A stretch of DNA of 64,000 nucleotides from Methylotenera sp. (GTDB lineage: Bacteria; Pseudomonadota; Gammaproteobacteria; Burkholderiales; Methylophilaceae). Positions 36,670 to 45,466 of the stretch are shown here, piece after piece. The first letter of the stretch is position 1. Every line of letters starts with the position of its first letter. The translations under genes were made by a program, and so were the position numbers. The notes beneath the pieces were generated by a model. That model was not told the origin of the DNA. It did not search any database and was given only the letters and a program-made list of their open reading frames with translations. Location: NCBI RefSeq assembly GCF_029946165.1, contig NZ_JAQSDZ010000018.1, positions 62,001 to 126,000 of the forward strand, given 5' to 3'.

Positions 36670-38583
36670 ATGAATGCAATTATCAACTTTGCGAGCAATT
36701 TAATTCGCGGCGTCTCTAGCAATAAAGATGTCTTTAAATTCAATGGTGGCGTGCATCCGCAGGATCATAAAGCGGAGTCAACCACGCTGCCTATCGCCGA
36801 GCTTGCCATTCCGGAACAACTTGTATTACCGTTACGCCAGCATGTAGGCTATATTCCTAAAGTTTTGGTGCAAGTAGGCGACTTTGTCCTAAAAGGTCAA
36901 ATGCTAGCCGAACCAGAAGGTACGGTATCTGCCGCGATTCATGCGCCTACTTCTGGCACGATTTCCGCTATAAGCGAACAAATTATTCCTCATCCATCTG
37001 GTCTGCCTGATATGTGTATCACGCTAACGCCAGATGGCAAAGATACTTGGGCGAAATTACAGCCTTTGGATTGGAGAAATACCGACAAAAAATTATTGGT
37101 TGATAGCCTACGTTCATCGGGCATTGTAGGGCTGGGAGGAGCAACGTTCCCGACGCACATTAAATTGCTTACAAACGGCAAGTCTAACGTACATACTTTA
37201 GTGATTAACGCAGCTGAATGCGAACCTTATATCACTTGTGATGACATGCTGATGCGCGAACGTGCAGACCAAGTGGTCGTAGGCATTGAAATCGTACAGC
37301 ATTTGCTAGGCGCGGAGAAATGCATCATCGGCGTTGAAGATAATAAATCTCAAGCAGCCAGCGCAATGACAAATGCCTGCGTTGGTAAAAGTATGCAAGT
37401 TAAAGTGGTGCCCACGCTTTATCCGAGTGGCGATGCGCGACGTTTGATTCATTTGCTACTTGATATTGAAATTCCGAACGACAAACGCTCGACGGATGTT
37501 GGCATACAGGTATTTAACATTGCTACAGTGTTGGCGATTTATCGCTATTTTGAATTTGGTGAGCCATCTATTAAGCGCATAGTGACGATAACTGGCAATG
37601 TTGCTAAACCGCAAAATTTTGAGGTGTTATTTGGTACTCCACTGCATTCATTGATAGCCGCGGCTGGTGGTGCTAAATCTAATACTACGCATTTCATCAT
37701 GGGCGGCCCAATGATGGGCTTTGATTTACCTAACGAGCAAGTGCCAATTACTAAAGCGGCAAACTGTATTATTGCTGCCGCACCAGATTTATTTGCACCA
37801 CCACCACCAGCTATGCCCTGCATACGTTGTGCGCGTTGTGCAGATGCGTGCCCAGTTAACCTGCAACCGCAAGAGTTGTATTGGTTTTCAAAGGCAGATA
37901 ATTTTGAAAAAGCACGCGACTATAATTTATTTGACTGCATAGAATGTGGCTGCTGCTCTTATGTATGCCCAAGTGATATTCCATTAGTACAATATTATCG
38001 CTATGCAAAAAGTGAAATTATTGCCTTAGATAAAGCCAAAGAAGCCGCCGATTTAGCACGCGAGCGCAATGACTTTAGATTAGCGAGAATTGAACGTGAA
38101 AAATTAGAGCGCGCACAAAAACATGCTGAACGTGCGCAAGCTGGCAAAGCGGAAGCTAAATCGAGTGAACCCTCTTCAGTGGAAACCACTAAAGAGAAGC
38201 CTTTAGAAAATCAGAATGCTGAAGCGAATACCACTGCACCCACTGATAAACAAGCCGCCATTGCCGCAGCGATTGCTCGTGCTAAAGCGCAGAAATTAGC
38301 CTCAGCGAATGCAGTAGAATCGCCAAAACAGAAAGAGGCGCCCACTGAAGTAGAGAAAACGCCAGAGGTAGAAGCCGCAGAACTGAAAGCCAAACAGGAT
38401 AAGCAAGCACTTATCGCCGCTGCGATTGAACGCGCAAAAGCGCAAAAACTAGCGGCTGTTCAAGCTGGCGTAGCACCTAAAAATGTAGAAAACGTAAGTG
38501 CGGCTGTTCAGGCAGAAATTAATGAAACTGATGCAATCCGCGAAAAAGTAAAACTGACTACCGAAACTAAAAAGTCTGAATAA
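36670..38583 (+). CDS. rnfC: Electron transport complex subunit RnfC
   Basis: 637 residues. It has an N-terminal domain with GGVHPQDHK, an NADH/FMN-binding SLBB-type core (GLGGATFPTHIK, INAAECEPYITCDD) and two 4Fe-4S motifs (CIRCARCADACPVN, CIECGCCSYVCPSD). A long Ala/Lys/Glu-rich C-terminal tail from about residue 455 contains a repeated block (QAAIAAAIARAKAQKLAS and QALIAAAIERAKAQKLAA), as in gammaproteobacterial RsxC. It is the NAD(H)-side subunit, at the inner face of the membrane. Confidence 0.97.
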   Translation: MNAIINFASNLIRGVSSNKDVFKFNGGVHPQDHKAESTTLPIAELAIPEQLVLPLRQHVGYIPKVLVQVGDFVLKGQMLAEPEGTVSAAIHAPTSGTISAISEQIIPHPSGLPDMCITLTPDGKDTWAKLQPLDWRNTDKKLLVDSLRSSGIVGLGGATFPTHIKLLTNGKSNVHTLVINAAECEPYITCDDMLMRERADQVVVGIEIVQHLLGAEKCIIGVEDNKSQAASAMTNACVGKSMQVKVVPTLYPSGDARRLIHLLLDIEIPNDKRSTDVGIQVFNIATVLAIYRYFEFGEPSIKRIVTITGNVAKPQNFEVLFGTPLHSLIAAAGGAKSNTTHFIMGGPMMGFDLPNEQVPITKAANCIIAAAPDLFAPPPPAMPCIRCARCADACPVNLQPQELYWFSKADNFEKARDYNLFDCIECGCCSYVCPSDIPLVQYYRYAKSEIIALDKAKEAADLARERNDFRLARIEREKLERAQKHAERAQAGKAEAKSSEPSSVETTKEKPLENQNAEANTTAPTDKQAAIAAAIARAKAQKLASANAVESPKQKEAPTEVEKTPEVEAAELKAKQDKQALIAAAIERAKAQKLAAVQAGVAPKNVENVSAAVQAEINETDAIREKVKLTTETKKSE

Positions 38584-38612
38584 GCAAAAGCCAGAATTAA
38601 TAGGATAATCAT

Positions 38613-39632
38613 TTGAACCGCTCACCCTACATTACCGACTCACCCTCTGTCAGCATGATTATGCTCAAAGTGCTGCTGGCGCTGGTGCCAGGTATTATTG
38701 CCTACACATGGATTTACGGCGGTGGCATTTTAGTGTCAATTACTATTGCGACAAGCACGGCTTTAGTGGCAGAAGCCGTGTTGCTTAAAGTTCGCCAACG
38801 CCCAATTAAACCTTATTTGATGGACATGAGTGCAGTAGTAACTGCATGGTTATTAGCCCTGGCATTGCCACCATTAGCGCCTTGGTGGTTAGTCGTTGTC
38901 GGTACCCTTTTTGCGATTATTGTCGGTAAACAACTATACGGCGGCTTAGGTTACAACCCGTTTAATCCTGCTATGGTCGGCTATGCGGTATTGCTAATTT
39001 CTTTTCCATTGATTATGACTAAGTGGCCAGCACCCTTATTATTAGCAGAACATCCGCTAAGTTTTATGCAGCAGTTGAATTATATCTTTAGCCAAGTGCT
39101 GCCAAATGAGATTAAAGTCGATGCGATAACCTCCGCCACACCGCTTGACTACTTAAAAACGCAATTGATGCTCAAGCATGAAGTGGCAAGCATTACACAA
39201 GCGCCTATATTTGGCCAATTTGGCGCAAAAGGTGGCGAGATTGTAACAGGCGCTTATTTGCTTGGAGGTTTGTACTTAATACAGCAACGCATTATTAGCT
39301 GGCACTTACCGACGGCATTTCTAGGGGCTTTAGCGACCATCTCACTGGCGTTTTATGCCATTAACCCTGCTCATTATGCTGACCCTCTATTTCACTTAAT
39401 GAGCGGCGCCTCTATGCTATGTGCGTTTTTCATTATTACCGATCCAATCAGCGGGCCAACAACCCCGCGTGGCAAGCTCTACTTTGCGGCAGGGGTTGGC
39501 ACACTTACTTATTTAATACGCGTATTCGGTGGTTACCCAGATGGTGTGGCGTTTGCGGTGCTATTAATGAATATGTGCGTTCCATTGATTGATGCACATA
39601 CACAACCTCGCGTCTTTGGTCATAAAAAATAG
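38613..39632 (+). CDS. rnfD: Electron transport complex subunit RnfD
   Basis: 339 residues with about ten transmembrane helices. ITSATPLDYLK holds the Thr (SAT motif) to which FMN is covalently attached, and GGLGYNPFNPAMVG is a family signature. The start is TTG 38613, which gives the expected MNRSPYITD N-terminus. It is 29 bp after rnfC. Confidence 0.96.
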   Translation: MNRSPYITDSPSVSMIMLKVLLALVPGIIAYTWIYGGGILVSITIATSTALVAEAVLLKVRQRPIKPYLMDMSAVVTAWLLALALPPLAPWWLVVVGTLFAIIVGKQLYGGLGYNPFNPAMVGYAVLLISFPLIMTKWPAPLLLAEHPLSFMQQLNYIFSQVLPNEIKVDAITSATPLDYLKTQLMLKHEVASITQAPIFGQFGAKGGEIVTGAYLLGGLYLIQQRIISWHLPTAFLGALATISLAFYAINPAHYADPLFHLMSGASMLCAFFIITDPISGPTTPRGKLYFAAGVGTLTYLIRVFGGYPDGVAFAVLLMNMCVPLIDAHTQPRVFGHKK

Positions 39633-39649
39633 TCTGGGCATAAAACAGT

Positions 39650-40321
39650 ATGCAAGAAACCATCTTTAAACATGCAGTTAAAACCGCCATCACGTTGGTG
39701 GCTTTTGCCTTTGTGGGCACTGCAATGCTTGCTTTTGTATTTGATATTACACGCGCGCCTATCGAAGCAAGCGAAAAAGAAGCACGCTTGGCACTGTTTA
39801 AACAAATATTGCCTGAAGGTACTTACGATAATGATTTATTAAAAGATAGTGTTGAAATTGCGCCTAATACACTATTGGGCAATCATCAACCAACGGTGGC
39901 TAACATTGCAAAACTCAACAACCAAACAGCTGGCGTCATATTAGAAGCAATTGCGCACGATGGCTATGCTGGTGACATTAAGCTACTGATTGCGATTCGT
40001 GCAGATGGCTCAGTCAGCGGAGTGCGCGTATTAACGCATAAAGAAACCCCTGGATTAGGGGATTATATCGACATTGCTCATGGCAACTGGATAAAACTAT
40101 TCGATAATGAATCGGTCAATAACACAGCGGACAACCAATGGCAAGTGAAAAAAGATGGTGGTAAATTTGATTATATGGTCGGTGCAACCATCACACCGCG
40201 CGCAGTTGTGAAAGCTGTTTATAAAGCGTTGCAATTTTATGAGGCGAATAAAACAACACTTTTTGCAGTTGCTAAAATTGAATCAAAAGATCAATTAAAG
40301 ATCATTAAGGATAAGCCATGA
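39650..40321 (+). CDS. rnfG: Electron transport complex subunit RnfG
   Basis: 223 residues. One N-terminal membrane helix, then a periplasmic FMN-binding domain with VGATITPRAVVKAV, whose Thr carries the covalent FMN. HKETPGLGDYID is another family signature. It overlaps rnfE by 4 bp (ATGA). Confidence 0.96.
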   Translation: MQETIFKHAVKTAITLVAFAFVGTAMLAFVFDITRAPIEASEKEARLALFKQILPEGTYDNDLLKDSVEIAPNTLLGNHQPTVANIAKLNNQTAGVILEAIAHDGYAGDIKLLIAIRADGSVSGVRVLTHKETPGLGDYIDIAHGNWIKLFDNESVNNTADNQWQVKKDGGKFDYMVGATITPRAVVKAVYKALQFYEANKTTLFAVAKIESKDQLKIIKDKP

Positions 40322-40998
40322 GCGACCTCTATAAAGAAATCACCATCAATGGTTTATGGAAGCAAAACGCTGGCGTAGTGCAGTTGCTGGGTTTATGCCC
40401 GACCTTAGCCGTGACCACGAGCGCTGTGAATGGAATAAGTTTAGGCTTGGCTACCGCATTAGTCATGGCTGCGTCCAATGGTTCGGTTTCTCCAGTGCGT
40501 AAATTTGTACCTAACGAAATCCGCGTACCAGTTTTTATTTTGGTCATTGCAGCACTCGTAACCGTGATTGATTTATCCATTAACGCCTTTGCCCACCCAT
40601 TGCACAAAGTATTAGGCATCTTTATTCCACTCATTGTAGTGAACTGCATAGTATTGGCTCGGGTTGAATCTTTTGCCGCTAAAAACGCACCTGTGCCATC
40701 AATACTGGATGGTTTTATGATGGGCATTGGCTTGACTTTCGTACTCGGTTTATTAGGAGCTATGCGTGAGTTCGTCGGTAAAGGCACGATATTATCTGGC
40801 TTGGATTTAATATTCAGCACCATGCCTAATCATCTTTACATTCTCCCTGACTACCACGGGCTATTATTAGCCGTGTTGCCACCTGGCGCCTTTTTAGGTT
40901 TAGGTATATTGATTGCGTTACGAAATTGGATTGAAATTAGAAAAGCAGCCAATGTGAGTACTCCTAAGCTCAATCTAAAACCTGCACTTAGCCATTAG
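40318..40998 (+). CDS. rnfE: Electron transport complex subunit RnfE
   Basis: 226 residues, six transmembrane helices, paralogous to RnfA, with NAGVVQLLGLCPTLAV and PLIVVNCIVLAR carrying the cluster Cys residues. It completes the membrane part of Rnf. It is followed 28 bp later by nth. Confidence 0.97.
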   Translation: MSDLYKEITINGLWKQNAGVVQLLGLCPTLAVTTSAVNGISLGLATALVMAASNGSVSPVRKFVPNEIRVPVFILVIAALVTVIDLSINAFAHPLHKVLGIFIPLIVVNCIVLARVESFAAKNAPVPSILDGFMMGIGLTFVLGLLGAMREFVGKGTILSGLDLIFSTMPNHLYILPDYHGLLLAVLPPGAFLGLGILIALRNWIEIRKAANVSTPKLNLKPALSH

Positions 40999-41026
40999 AT
41001 ACACAAGCAATTACTAGCATTAATTT

Positions 41027-41689
41027 ATGAACGAGCAAAAACGCTTTGAAATTTTTAAGCGCCTAAGTGCAGCTATACCGAACCCATCTACTGAACTTAA
41101 ACATAGCTCTACCTTTGAGTTGCTAATTGCGGTGATATTATCTGCTCAGGCGACTGATAAAGGTGTAAATCTTGCCACTGATAAATTGTTCGCCGTTGCC
41201 AATACCCCAGAAAGTATTCTAGCCTTAGGTGTAGATGGCTTAGAGCATTATATTAAAACGATAGGTTTGTATCACGCCAAGGCAAAGAACGTGCTTGCAA
41301 CCTGCCAAATGCTTATTTCACAGCATGCTTCGCAAGTACCAAATAATCGTAAAGCTTTAGAGGCCTTGCCTGGTGTAGGTAGAAAAACGGCCAATGTCCT
41401 TCTAAATACTGCCTTTGGCGAGCCTACCATAGCCGTAGATACGCATTTATTCAGACTGGGGAATCGCATTAAACTGGCAACGGGGAAAACTGTTTTAGAA
41501 GTTGAAATGAAGTATCTAAAAACAATACCTAAAAAATTTATGCACGATGCCCATCATTTACTCATCTTGCATGGGCGCTATGTTTGCACGGCGCGTAAAC
41601 CAAAATGTGCCGAGTGTTGTATTCAAGACTTATGCGAATACGAAGCTAAAGAATATGCTCCTTCATCAGCATATATAATTCAGCCATGA
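41027..41689 (+). CDS. nth: Endonuclease III
   Basis: 220 residues. HhH-GPD fold with LPGVGRKTANVLL; Lys120 and Asp138 (VDTHLFRLGNRI) occupy the same positions as the E. coli catalytic pair. The C-terminal 4Fe-4S cluster motif is C-x6-C-x2-C-x5-C (CTARKPKCAECCIQDLC). It removes oxidised pyrimidines from DNA. It ends the rnf operon, a conserved order, and overlaps the FIST gene by 4 bp. Confidence 0.97.
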   Translation: MNEQKRFEIFKRLSAAIPNPSTELKHSSTFELLIAVILSAQATDKGVNLATDKLFAVANTPESILALGVDGLEHYIKTIGLYHAKAKNVLATCQMLISQHASQVPNNRKALEALPGVGRKTANVLLNTAFGEPTIAVDTHLFRLGNRIKLATGKTVLEVEMKYLKTIPKKFMHDAHHLLILHGRYVCTARKPKCAECCIQDLCEYEAKEYAPSSAYIIQP

Positions 41690-42774
41690 AAGTCGCCACC
41701 AGCCTAGTACTCGGCAATAAAGCCAGCCCTGCTTTGGTGGCTGAAGCCGTTTCCAAAGCAATGCTAAAGGCGGACATTACCGTTGCCTCAAGTGTGTTGC
41801 TACTATTAACTTCTGAATTTGCCGATGACCCACAACCCGCTATTACTGCCGCAGCCAAAGCCGCAAACTGCACGCAGGTGTTTGGCTGCTCAGCCACAGG
41901 GATATTCACAGATGAGGATTGGGTATTAGATTCACCCGCAGCTGCTGTCATGGTGTTTGGGGGTGATGTGAGTATACAAACTGCAAAGCATCATCAGCCA
42001 GAACAAACTTTATTAACCATCAGCGCGCCAAATGCGATTAATAGCACGTGGTTAAATGATGGTAATGCACGTTATGGCGGAATATCTGGTGATGCTGTCG
42101 GGCAAGGGCCTTTCTCGGTCTGGCAAAATGCTAAAGGTGGTAATACAGGTAAAGTCGACGCCTTCATTTCAGGTGTGAAACTAGTAAGCAAAGCCTCTCA
42201 TGGTTTTAAAATACTCACTGAGCCTAAGCAAATTCAGAAAATTAATGATTTTGACATTGCACTGATAGACAATCATTCACCGCTAACCTCATTAAAAAAC
42301 GCGTGGAAGACGCATAGCAAAGGCAATGAACCAATCCCGCTACACTTAATGATGGCCGTTTATGCTGAAGATGCGGAAGCCATTAACCAGGGTGAATTTG
42401 ACCAAACCAACTTAATCAGTATTGATGAAAATACTGGCTGCATTACCTTAGCGCAGCCACTTAACACAGGGCAATTTTTAAGTTGGGGTATACGCGACCA
42501 AGGAGTTGCTGAGGCTGATCTAGTATTAACAACGCAACAATTAACTCAAGCGCTAGGCACGACGCCAACATTTGGGTTATTGTTCTCTTGTTTAGGTCGC
42601 GGACCTTTTTACGATGGCGTAGATCATGACTTAAGAGTGATTGCCCAACAACTACCCAATATGCCCTTGATAGGGTTTTATGGTAACGGTGAGATTGCTA
42701 ATATTGCTGGTAAAAACCAACTTCTGCCATACTCGGCTGTGCTCAGTTTGTTTGCAGAAAACACAGGCTCCTAG
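41686..42774 (+). CDS. FIST-domain sensory protein
   Basis: 362 residues with FIST_N (ending near GCSATGIFTDEDW and the following strands) and FIST_C (from about 225; FGLLFSCLGRGPFYDGVDHD is the typical core). FIST domains are thought to bind small ligands such as amino acids. There is no linked output domain here, so it acts alone or through a partner. The ATG overlaps the nth stop, so it belongs to the same transcript. Confidence 0.88.
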   Translation: MKVATSLVLGNKASPALVAEAVSKAMLKADITVASSVLLLLTSEFADDPQPAITAAAKAANCTQVFGCSATGIFTDEDWVLDSPAAAVMVFGGDVSIQTAKHHQPEQTLLTISAPNAINSTWLNDGNARYGGISGDAVGQGPFSVWQNAKGGNTGKVDAFISGVKLVSKASHGFKILTEPKQIQKINDFDIALIDNHSPLTSLKNAWKTHSKGNEPIPLHLMMAVYAEDAEAINQGEFDQTNLISIDENTGCITLAQPLNTGQFLSWGIRDQGVAEADLVLTTQQLTQALGTTPTFGLLFSCLGRGPFYDGVDHDLRVIAQQLPNMPLIGFYGNGEIANIAGKNQLLPYSAVLSLFAENTGS

Positions 42775-42838
42775 TTTAAGTCTATGCCTATAAATGTAAT
42801 TTATAAAAAGCCTATTTCACAGTCACATTTAAAATTTT

Positions 42839-43282
42839 ATGAGTTTATATAACCCTACCCGCGATCAAGCCCGTCAATTTTTGTTTGATGCTTGGTCCAA
42901 ATTCAAGCAGCAATTAAGCCTGACCGATTTAGAAAAAATCGCGGTAGAAGTCATACAAATGCATCCTGAATATCATGTGATATTGGATTCGCCAGAGCGC
43001 TTCATGCACCAACAATATTTTCCTGAAATGGGCGAGACCAATCCTTTCCTGCATATCACCCTGCACTTGTCCGTGATAGAACAAATTAGCATCAACCAGC
43101 CTATAGGCATCACGCAGATTTATGATAAATTACGTCAGCAACACAACGATACGCATCTTGCGTATCATGACTTAATTGATTGCCTAGCCGAAACCATTTG
43201 GCATTCACAGCGGAATAATCAAGCTTTAGATTCCGAACATTATCTGAAATTGCTCAAACAAAGGTCAGGACTAATGACATGA
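42839..43282 (+). CDS. DUF1841 family protein
   Basis: 147 residues, the usual length of this betaproteobacterial family. It starts with YNPTRDQARQFLFDAW and contains the conserved HPEYH and PFLHITLHLSV motifs, His-rich in a helical protein. Function unknown. Its stop overlaps the next gene's ATG (ATGA), linking it to the sigma factor gene. Confidence 0.88.
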   Translation: MSLYNPTRDQARQFLFDAWSKFKQQLSLTDLEKIAVEVIQMHPEYHVILDSPERFMHQQYFPEMGETNPFLHITLHLSVIEQISINQPIGITQIYDKLRQQHNDTHLAYHDLIDCLAETIWHSQRNNQALDSEHYLKLLKQRSGLMT

Positions 43283-43851
43283 GTGAAAACTTAATGAATA
43301 AAAATGTCAATGACTGGCTAAATGACCATGGCGATTATCTATATCGCTTTGCCTTAGCAAGGCTACGCGACCCTCATCAGGCTGAAGACGCGGTACAAGA
43401 AACCTTGCTAGCTGCGATTAAGAGTAATAGTTTTGAAGGTGATTCATCCGCTAGAACTTGGTTGACGGGCATACTTAAACATAAAATCATTGATTTGCAA
43501 CGTAAACAAATTCGCGAACAACCGCTTTCAGACTTAATAGATTTAGATGCGTCAGACACCAGTATGGATGACTTTTTTGACAAGAGCGGTCATTGGCTGG
43601 ATAAACCTCAAACCCTAGATATGCCAGAAAATGCACTTGAGCAAAAACAATTTCTTAGTATTCTAAGTGGCTGTATAGACAAACTGCCTGCTAAATTAGC
43701 GGCTATTTTTATGATGCGTGATGTGCATGAAGTGGAAAATGAAAATATTTGTAAGGAACTTGATATTACCGCGACCAATGCTTGGGTGATGTTGTATAGA
43801 GCTCGAATGGGGTTAAGGAAATGTTTGGAAATAAATTGGATTACTAGCTAG
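43279..43851 (+). CDS. ECF-type sigma-70 factor
   Basis: 190 residues. Region 2 is seen as YLYRFALARLRDPHQAEDAVQ with HKIIDLQRKQIRE, and region 4 as LPAKLAAIFMMRDVHEVE with a helix-turn-helix (ICKELDITATNAWVMLYRAR). It has no N-terminal region 1. It is followed by an anti-sigma gene and a bufferin-like cluster, which it probably controls in answer to metal stress; related clusters have the same order. Confidence 0.92.
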   Translation: MSENLMNKNVNDWLNDHGDYLYRFALARLRDPHQAEDAVQETLLAAIKSNSFEGDSSARTWLTGILKHKIIDLQRKQIREQPLSDLIDLDASDTSMDDFFDKSGHWLDKPQTLDMPENALEQKQFLSILSGCIDKLPAKLAAIFMMRDVHEVENENICKELDITATNAWVMLYRARMGLRKCLEINWITS

Positions 43852-43869
43852 TCTTATGGATATCATAAA

Positions 43870-44130
43870 ATGAAATTAATGCTTAGCTGTAAACAAGCCA
43901 GCCAGATTATCTCGCAATCATTAGACAACCCATTGTCATGGTCAGACCGCATGAAATTGAAGTTTCATCTTTTGATGTGTGATGCTTGCACTAACTTTAA
44001 TCGGCAATTACGATTAATTAAAAGTTCAATTCGTCGCATGAGACATGAAACTGAAAATGACACCTCTGTACAACTTACTGTAGATGCAAAAGCCAGAATT
44101 AATCAGGCAATTAATTCTAATCATCTTTAA
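43870..44130 (+). CDS. Anti-sigma factor with zinc-finger (ZAS/HC2) domain
   Basis: 86 residues, small and soluble. The motif Cys7 ... His33-x3-Cys37-x2-Cys40 is the zinc-binding anti-sigma (HC2) pattern. There is no transmembrane helix, so it is a cytoplasmic sensor of thiol or metal stress that would hold the upstream sigma factor. It is 18 bp after the sigma gene. Confidence 0.85.
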   Translation: MKLMLSCKQASQIISQSLDNPLSWSDRMKLKFHLLMCDACTNFNRQLRLIKSSIRRMRHETENDTSVQLTVDAKARINQAINSNHL

Positions 44131-44174
44131 ACGCTTATTTTAAGTTTTATCATTTAATTTTTAAAGGAATTATC

Positions 44175-44552
44175 ATGAACAACACACAAAAAACCATCGC
44201 TCTTGCACTTAGCGGCGCATTCGCTTTATCAATCGCAACAACTTCAGTGGCTGCAGCGCAAAATCCATTTGCGGCAAAATCATTATCATCTGGTTATCAA
44301 GTGGCTGAGGCCGATACCAAAATGAAAGATGGCAAATGTAGTACTGGTAAATGTGGGGCCAGCAAAAAATCAGTGAAAAAGACAGAAGCTGACAAAGCAA
44401 AAGAAGGCTCATGCAGTGCTGACAAGATGAAGGACGGCAATTGCAGTGCTGAGATGAAAGCTTCTGCAGAAAAAGCTCATGAGGGTTCTTGTAGCGCTGA
44501 AAAAATGAAAGATGGTAACTGTAGTGCTGAAATGAAAAACAAAGCAAAATAA
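44175..44552 (+). CDS. Bufferin/HvfA-like Cys-repeat peptide (RiPP precursor)
   Basis: 125 residues. Sec signal peptide (about 1-28, ending VAAAQ). The mature part is low-complexity Lys/Glu/Ala with six Cys, at 55, 60, 80, 90, 106 and 116, each in an E/D/T-G-x-C setting (DGKC, TGKC, EGSC, DGNC, EGSC, DGNC). A 19-residue unit starting EGSCSA and ending SAEMK occurs twice (77-95, 103-121). HvfA/bufferin peptides carry EGKCG motifs whose Cys are modified by the DUF692 enzyme and bind copper. The next two genes are such enzymes. AAAGGAATT ribosome site. Confidence 0.85.
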   Translation: MNNTQKTIALALSGAFALSIATTSVAAAQNPFAAKSLSSGYQVAEADTKMKDGKCSTGKCGASKKSVKKTEADKAKEGSCSADKMKDGNCSAEMKASAEKAHEGSCSAEKMKDGNCSAEMKNKAK

Positions 44553-44562
44553 TATTGATTTA

Positions 44563-44601
44563 TTAACTGCTGAAACTTAGTTGTTTCAGCAGTTAATATT
44601 T
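44563..44601 (+). terminator. Terminator or attenuator between the peptide gene and bufB
   Basis: TTAACTGCTGAAAC (44563-44576) pairs perfectly over 14 bp with 44583-44596 around TTAGTT, then TATTTT. It ends at the ATG of the next gene. Partial termination here would keep peptide mRNA in excess over the maturation enzymes. Confidence 0.75.
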
Positions 44602-44602
44602 T

Positions 44603-45466
44603 ATGTTTAATCAATCAATCAACAACAGTATTAACGGCGTGGGCGTGGGGCTAAAGCGCGAGCTTATTCCTCAAATCCAAGCCGCTTTTGGTGATATCTC
44701 CATTGCCAATCTAAATTTCGTTGAAATTGCGCCAGAAAACTGGATAGATATTGGTGGCAAAGCAGCCAAACAACTTGATTGGTTTGCTGAACGCTACCCA
44801 ATTGTTTGCCATGGTTTATGCCTTTCTCTTGGCGGCCTAGCGCCACTCGACACTAAATTCTTAACCCAAGTGAAGCAATTTCTATCGCAATATCATATTC
44901 CGCTTTATACCGAACACTTAAGCTACTCAACTGACGGCTACAAAGGTGAGCAAGGCTATCTATATGACTTGTTACCAATCCCGTTTACTGAAGAAGCCGT
45001 GCACTATGTTGCTAAACGCATACGTCAAACTCAAGATATCCTTGGTCAGCGCATCGCCATAGAAAATGCTTCTTTTTATGTTCAAGCACCGATATCAACG
45101 ATGGATGAATTGACTTTTATTAAAGCCGTGTTGACTGAGGCTGACTGTTTATTACACTTAGACATCAATAATATTTACGTGAATAGCGTTAATTTCGGCT
45201 TTGATGCACATGAATTTTTGCGCGGCATACCAGGCGAACGTATCATTTACGCGCACATGGCGGGGCATTATCAGCAAGCGCCAGACTTATTGATTGATAC
45301 CCATGGCACCGACGTGATAGACCCCGTATGGGCATTACTTGAAGAAGCTTACCAACTGTTTGGCGCATTCCCCACTTGTTTAGAACGCGACAATAATATT
45401 CCACCTTTGCCAGTGCTAATGCGTGAAGTGAACAAAATTGCTGACTATCAACGGCATGCAAAATGA
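44603..45466 (+). CDS. bufB: DUF692 (MbnB/BufB-like) peptide-modifying oxidase
   Basis: 287 residues, TIM-barrel DUF692 family. Metal-binding motifs are intact: HGLCLSLGG, YTEHLSYS, IENASFYV, LLHLDINNIYVN and HMAGH with DTHGTDV. MbnB and its relatives are multinuclear iron oxidases that convert Cys in peptides to oxazolone/thioamide or thiooxazole. It lies directly after the peptide gene's hairpin and overlaps bufC by 4 bp. Confidence 0.9.
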   Translation: MFNQSINNSINGVGVGLKRELIPQIQAAFGDISIANLNFVEIAPENWIDIGGKAAKQLDWFAERYPIVCHGLCLSLGGLAPLDTKFLTQVKQFLSQYHIPLYTEHLSYSTDGYKGEQGYLYDLLPIPFTEEAVHYVAKRIRQTQDILGQRIAIENASFYVQAPISTMDELTFIKAVLTEADCLLHLDINNIYVNSVNFGFDAHEFLRGIPGERIIYAHMAGHYQQAPDLLIDTHGTDVIDPVWALLEEAYQLFGAFPTCLERDNNIPPLPVLMREVNKIADYQRHAK

